Shown: piece by piece, positions 5,890-6,702 of the stretch
How the letters are laid out: each line of letters starts with the position of its first letter
How positions within the stretch are numbered: position 1 is the stretch's first letter
Source of the DNA: JBNKLG01 sp050292235
Lineage (GTDB): Bacteria; Pseudomonadota; Gammaproteobacteria; Chromatiales; Chromatiaceae
Length of the DNA: 6,702 bases
Reading direction: 5' to 3'
Assembly (NCBI GenBank): GCA_050292235.1
Contig: JBNKLG010000112.1
Coordinates: forward strand, 1-6,702
Notes under the pieces: generated by a model
What the model was told of the DNA's origin: nothing
What the model saw: the letters and a program-made list of their open reading frames with translations, nothing else
The model's database searches: none
Translations under genes and position numbers: made by a program

Positions 5890-6633
5890 ATGGAGACTGG
5901 TTTGTCAGGCGCGATGACGAACAATACGAAAAGACCCCAGGTCGGTGTCAGCGCCTGCCTGCTGGGCGAGACCGTGCGCTACGATGGTGGTCACAAAGCC
6001 AATGCCTGGATTCTCGGCCCTTTGGCTGAGCGGTTTGATTTTGTTCCCAGTTGTCCTGAAGTGGCCATTGGCTTGGGGGTGCCCCGGCTGCCAATTCAAT
6101 TGGTGGGCAATCCTGAACGGCCTTGCCTCCTCGGGGTCGATGATCCCTGTCATGAGGTAACCCACTCTCTGGAGGCTTATGCCCGGTTTCGGGTGGGTCA
6201 ATTAAGCGGCCTGTCCGGCTATCTCTGTAAGACGAACTCTCCCAGCTGCGGGATGCGGGGGGTCAACGTTTATCCCCATGGGGGTGGGGAGCCGATGCAA
6301 ACAGGGCAGGGTATGTTCATCCGCATCCTCATGTCATCTTTTCCCTGGCTGCCCGTCGAGGAAGAGGGGCGCTTAAAGGATAAGGGCGTGCGGAAGAATT
6401 TTGTCGATCGCGTTCTGATCTACCATCGATGGCAGAGGTTCTTACGCTCCGGATTGAGCGTTTCAGGGCTAATGGGTTTTCATCGACGTCACCAGCATCT
6501 GATTAATATCCGCTCTCATACTTCCGCTGGAGAGTTGGAAAAACTCTTGTCTCATCTCAGTACTGCTGAGCTGAACCAAATTGCATTGACCTATGTCGGA
6601 ACGTTGATGTCTCTGTTGAATCGATCTTACTAA
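5890..6633 (+). CDS. DUF523 (TudS-like) and DUF1722 (YbgA-like) fusion protein, C-terminus apparently short
   Basis: Residues 18 to about 150 form a DUF523 domain: VGVSACLLG with C23, VRYDGG, PSCPE with C55, then CKTNSPSCG with C113 and C120. DUF523 includes TudS, a thiouracil desulfurase that holds a [4Fe-4S] cluster on three cysteines; C23, C55 and C120 are the likely ligands here. From about residue 168 (NFVDRVLIYHRWQRFL, then GLMGFHRRHQHLI) begins a DUF1722 domain like E. coli YbgA. The protein ends at 247 residues, whereas DUF523-DUF1722 fusions are usually somewhat over 300, so the second half of DUF1722 (with its conserved HxNVLxH-type block) is missing. I found no continuation in the other two forward frames up to the window end. 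The start could instead be ATG 5914, which has a weak AGG upstream. It is divergent from the operon and probably unrelated to it. Confidence 0.85.
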   Translation: METGLSGAMTNNTKRPQVGVSACLLGETVRYDGGHKANAWILGPLAERFDFVPSCPEVAIGLGVPRLPIQLVGNPERPCLLGVDDPCHEVTHSLEAYARFRVGQLSGLSGYLCKTNSPSCGMRGVNVYPHGGGEPMQTGQGMFIRILMSSFPWLPVEEEGRLKDKGVRKNFVDRVLIYHRWQRFLRSGLSVSGLMGFHRRHQHLINIRSHTSAGELEKLLSHLSTAELNQIALTYVGTLMSLLNRSY

Positions 6634-6702
6634 GAAGTCAAAAACCTACAGGACATTGACTGAGGCGTATTTAACATTTCTCTCGCGAAAGAAGGCCATC
6701 AG
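6634..6702. other. Short 3' flank without a recognisable gene
   Basis: These 69 bases are AT-richer than the rest and hold no convincing terminator hairpin, RNA gene or coding start. A partial TTTC/GAAA pairing around TCGCGA (near 6681-6690) has no following T run. No DUF1722 remnant is readable in any forward frame. Confidence 0.4.

Noticed and set aside
6676..6695. Hairpin around TCGCGA as a terminator after the DUF523 gene
   Set aside because: The stem is only about four bases with no following T run.
1..6702. CRISPR array, tRNA, rRNA or insertion sequence
   Set aside because: No regularly spaced repeats, cloverleaf sequences, rRNA signatures, transposase motifs or terminal inverted repeats were seen.

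Overview
The window looks like the chromosome of a moderately GC-rich bacterium, most likely a proteobacterium and perhaps a gammaproteobacterium. This placement is inferred from protein character (a RavA-like MoxR ATPase, a DUF523/DUF1722 protein, genes of the Salmonella-named STM4011-STM4015 families). No rRNA or other marker gene is present to confirm it.

Positions 5763 down to 1 on the minus strand hold one tightly packed operon of six genes with no intergenic gaps. In transcription order they are: a leucine-rich-repeat protein (STM4015 family), an ATP-grasp-like protein (STM4014 family), an alkaline-phosphatase/sulfatase-superfamily hydrolase (STM4013/SEN3800 family), a HemN/HemW-like radical SAM protein (STM4012 family), a second radical SAM protein with extra C-terminal cysteines (STM4011 family), and a RavA-like MoxR AAA+ ATPase that runs off the left edge. 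Every junction overlaps: an ambiguous 47- or 8-nt overlap, three successive 4-nt overlaps (ATGA, TTGA, ATGA), and a 31-nt overlap. Translation is therefore probably coupled and the products probably act in one process. To my knowledge these families carry locus-derived names and have no established biochemical function.

A 126-bp divergent intergenic region (5764-5889) contains an inverted repeat and a near-perfect direct repeat, which could be regulator binding sites. To its right, on the plus strand (5890-6633), is a DUF523 (TudS-like thiouracil desulfurase) domain fused to a DUF1722 (YbgA-like) domain that appears to stop early. The last 69 bases hold no recognisable gene.

The enzyme mix in the operon (two radical SAM enzymes, an ATP-grasp-like ligase, a metal-dependent hydrolase, and a repeat protein with an acidic then tyrosine-containing C-terminal tail) resembles a peptide or protein modification pathway or the biosynthesis of a small molecule. 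The MoxR ATPase could act as a remodelling chaperone. This functional reading is inference.
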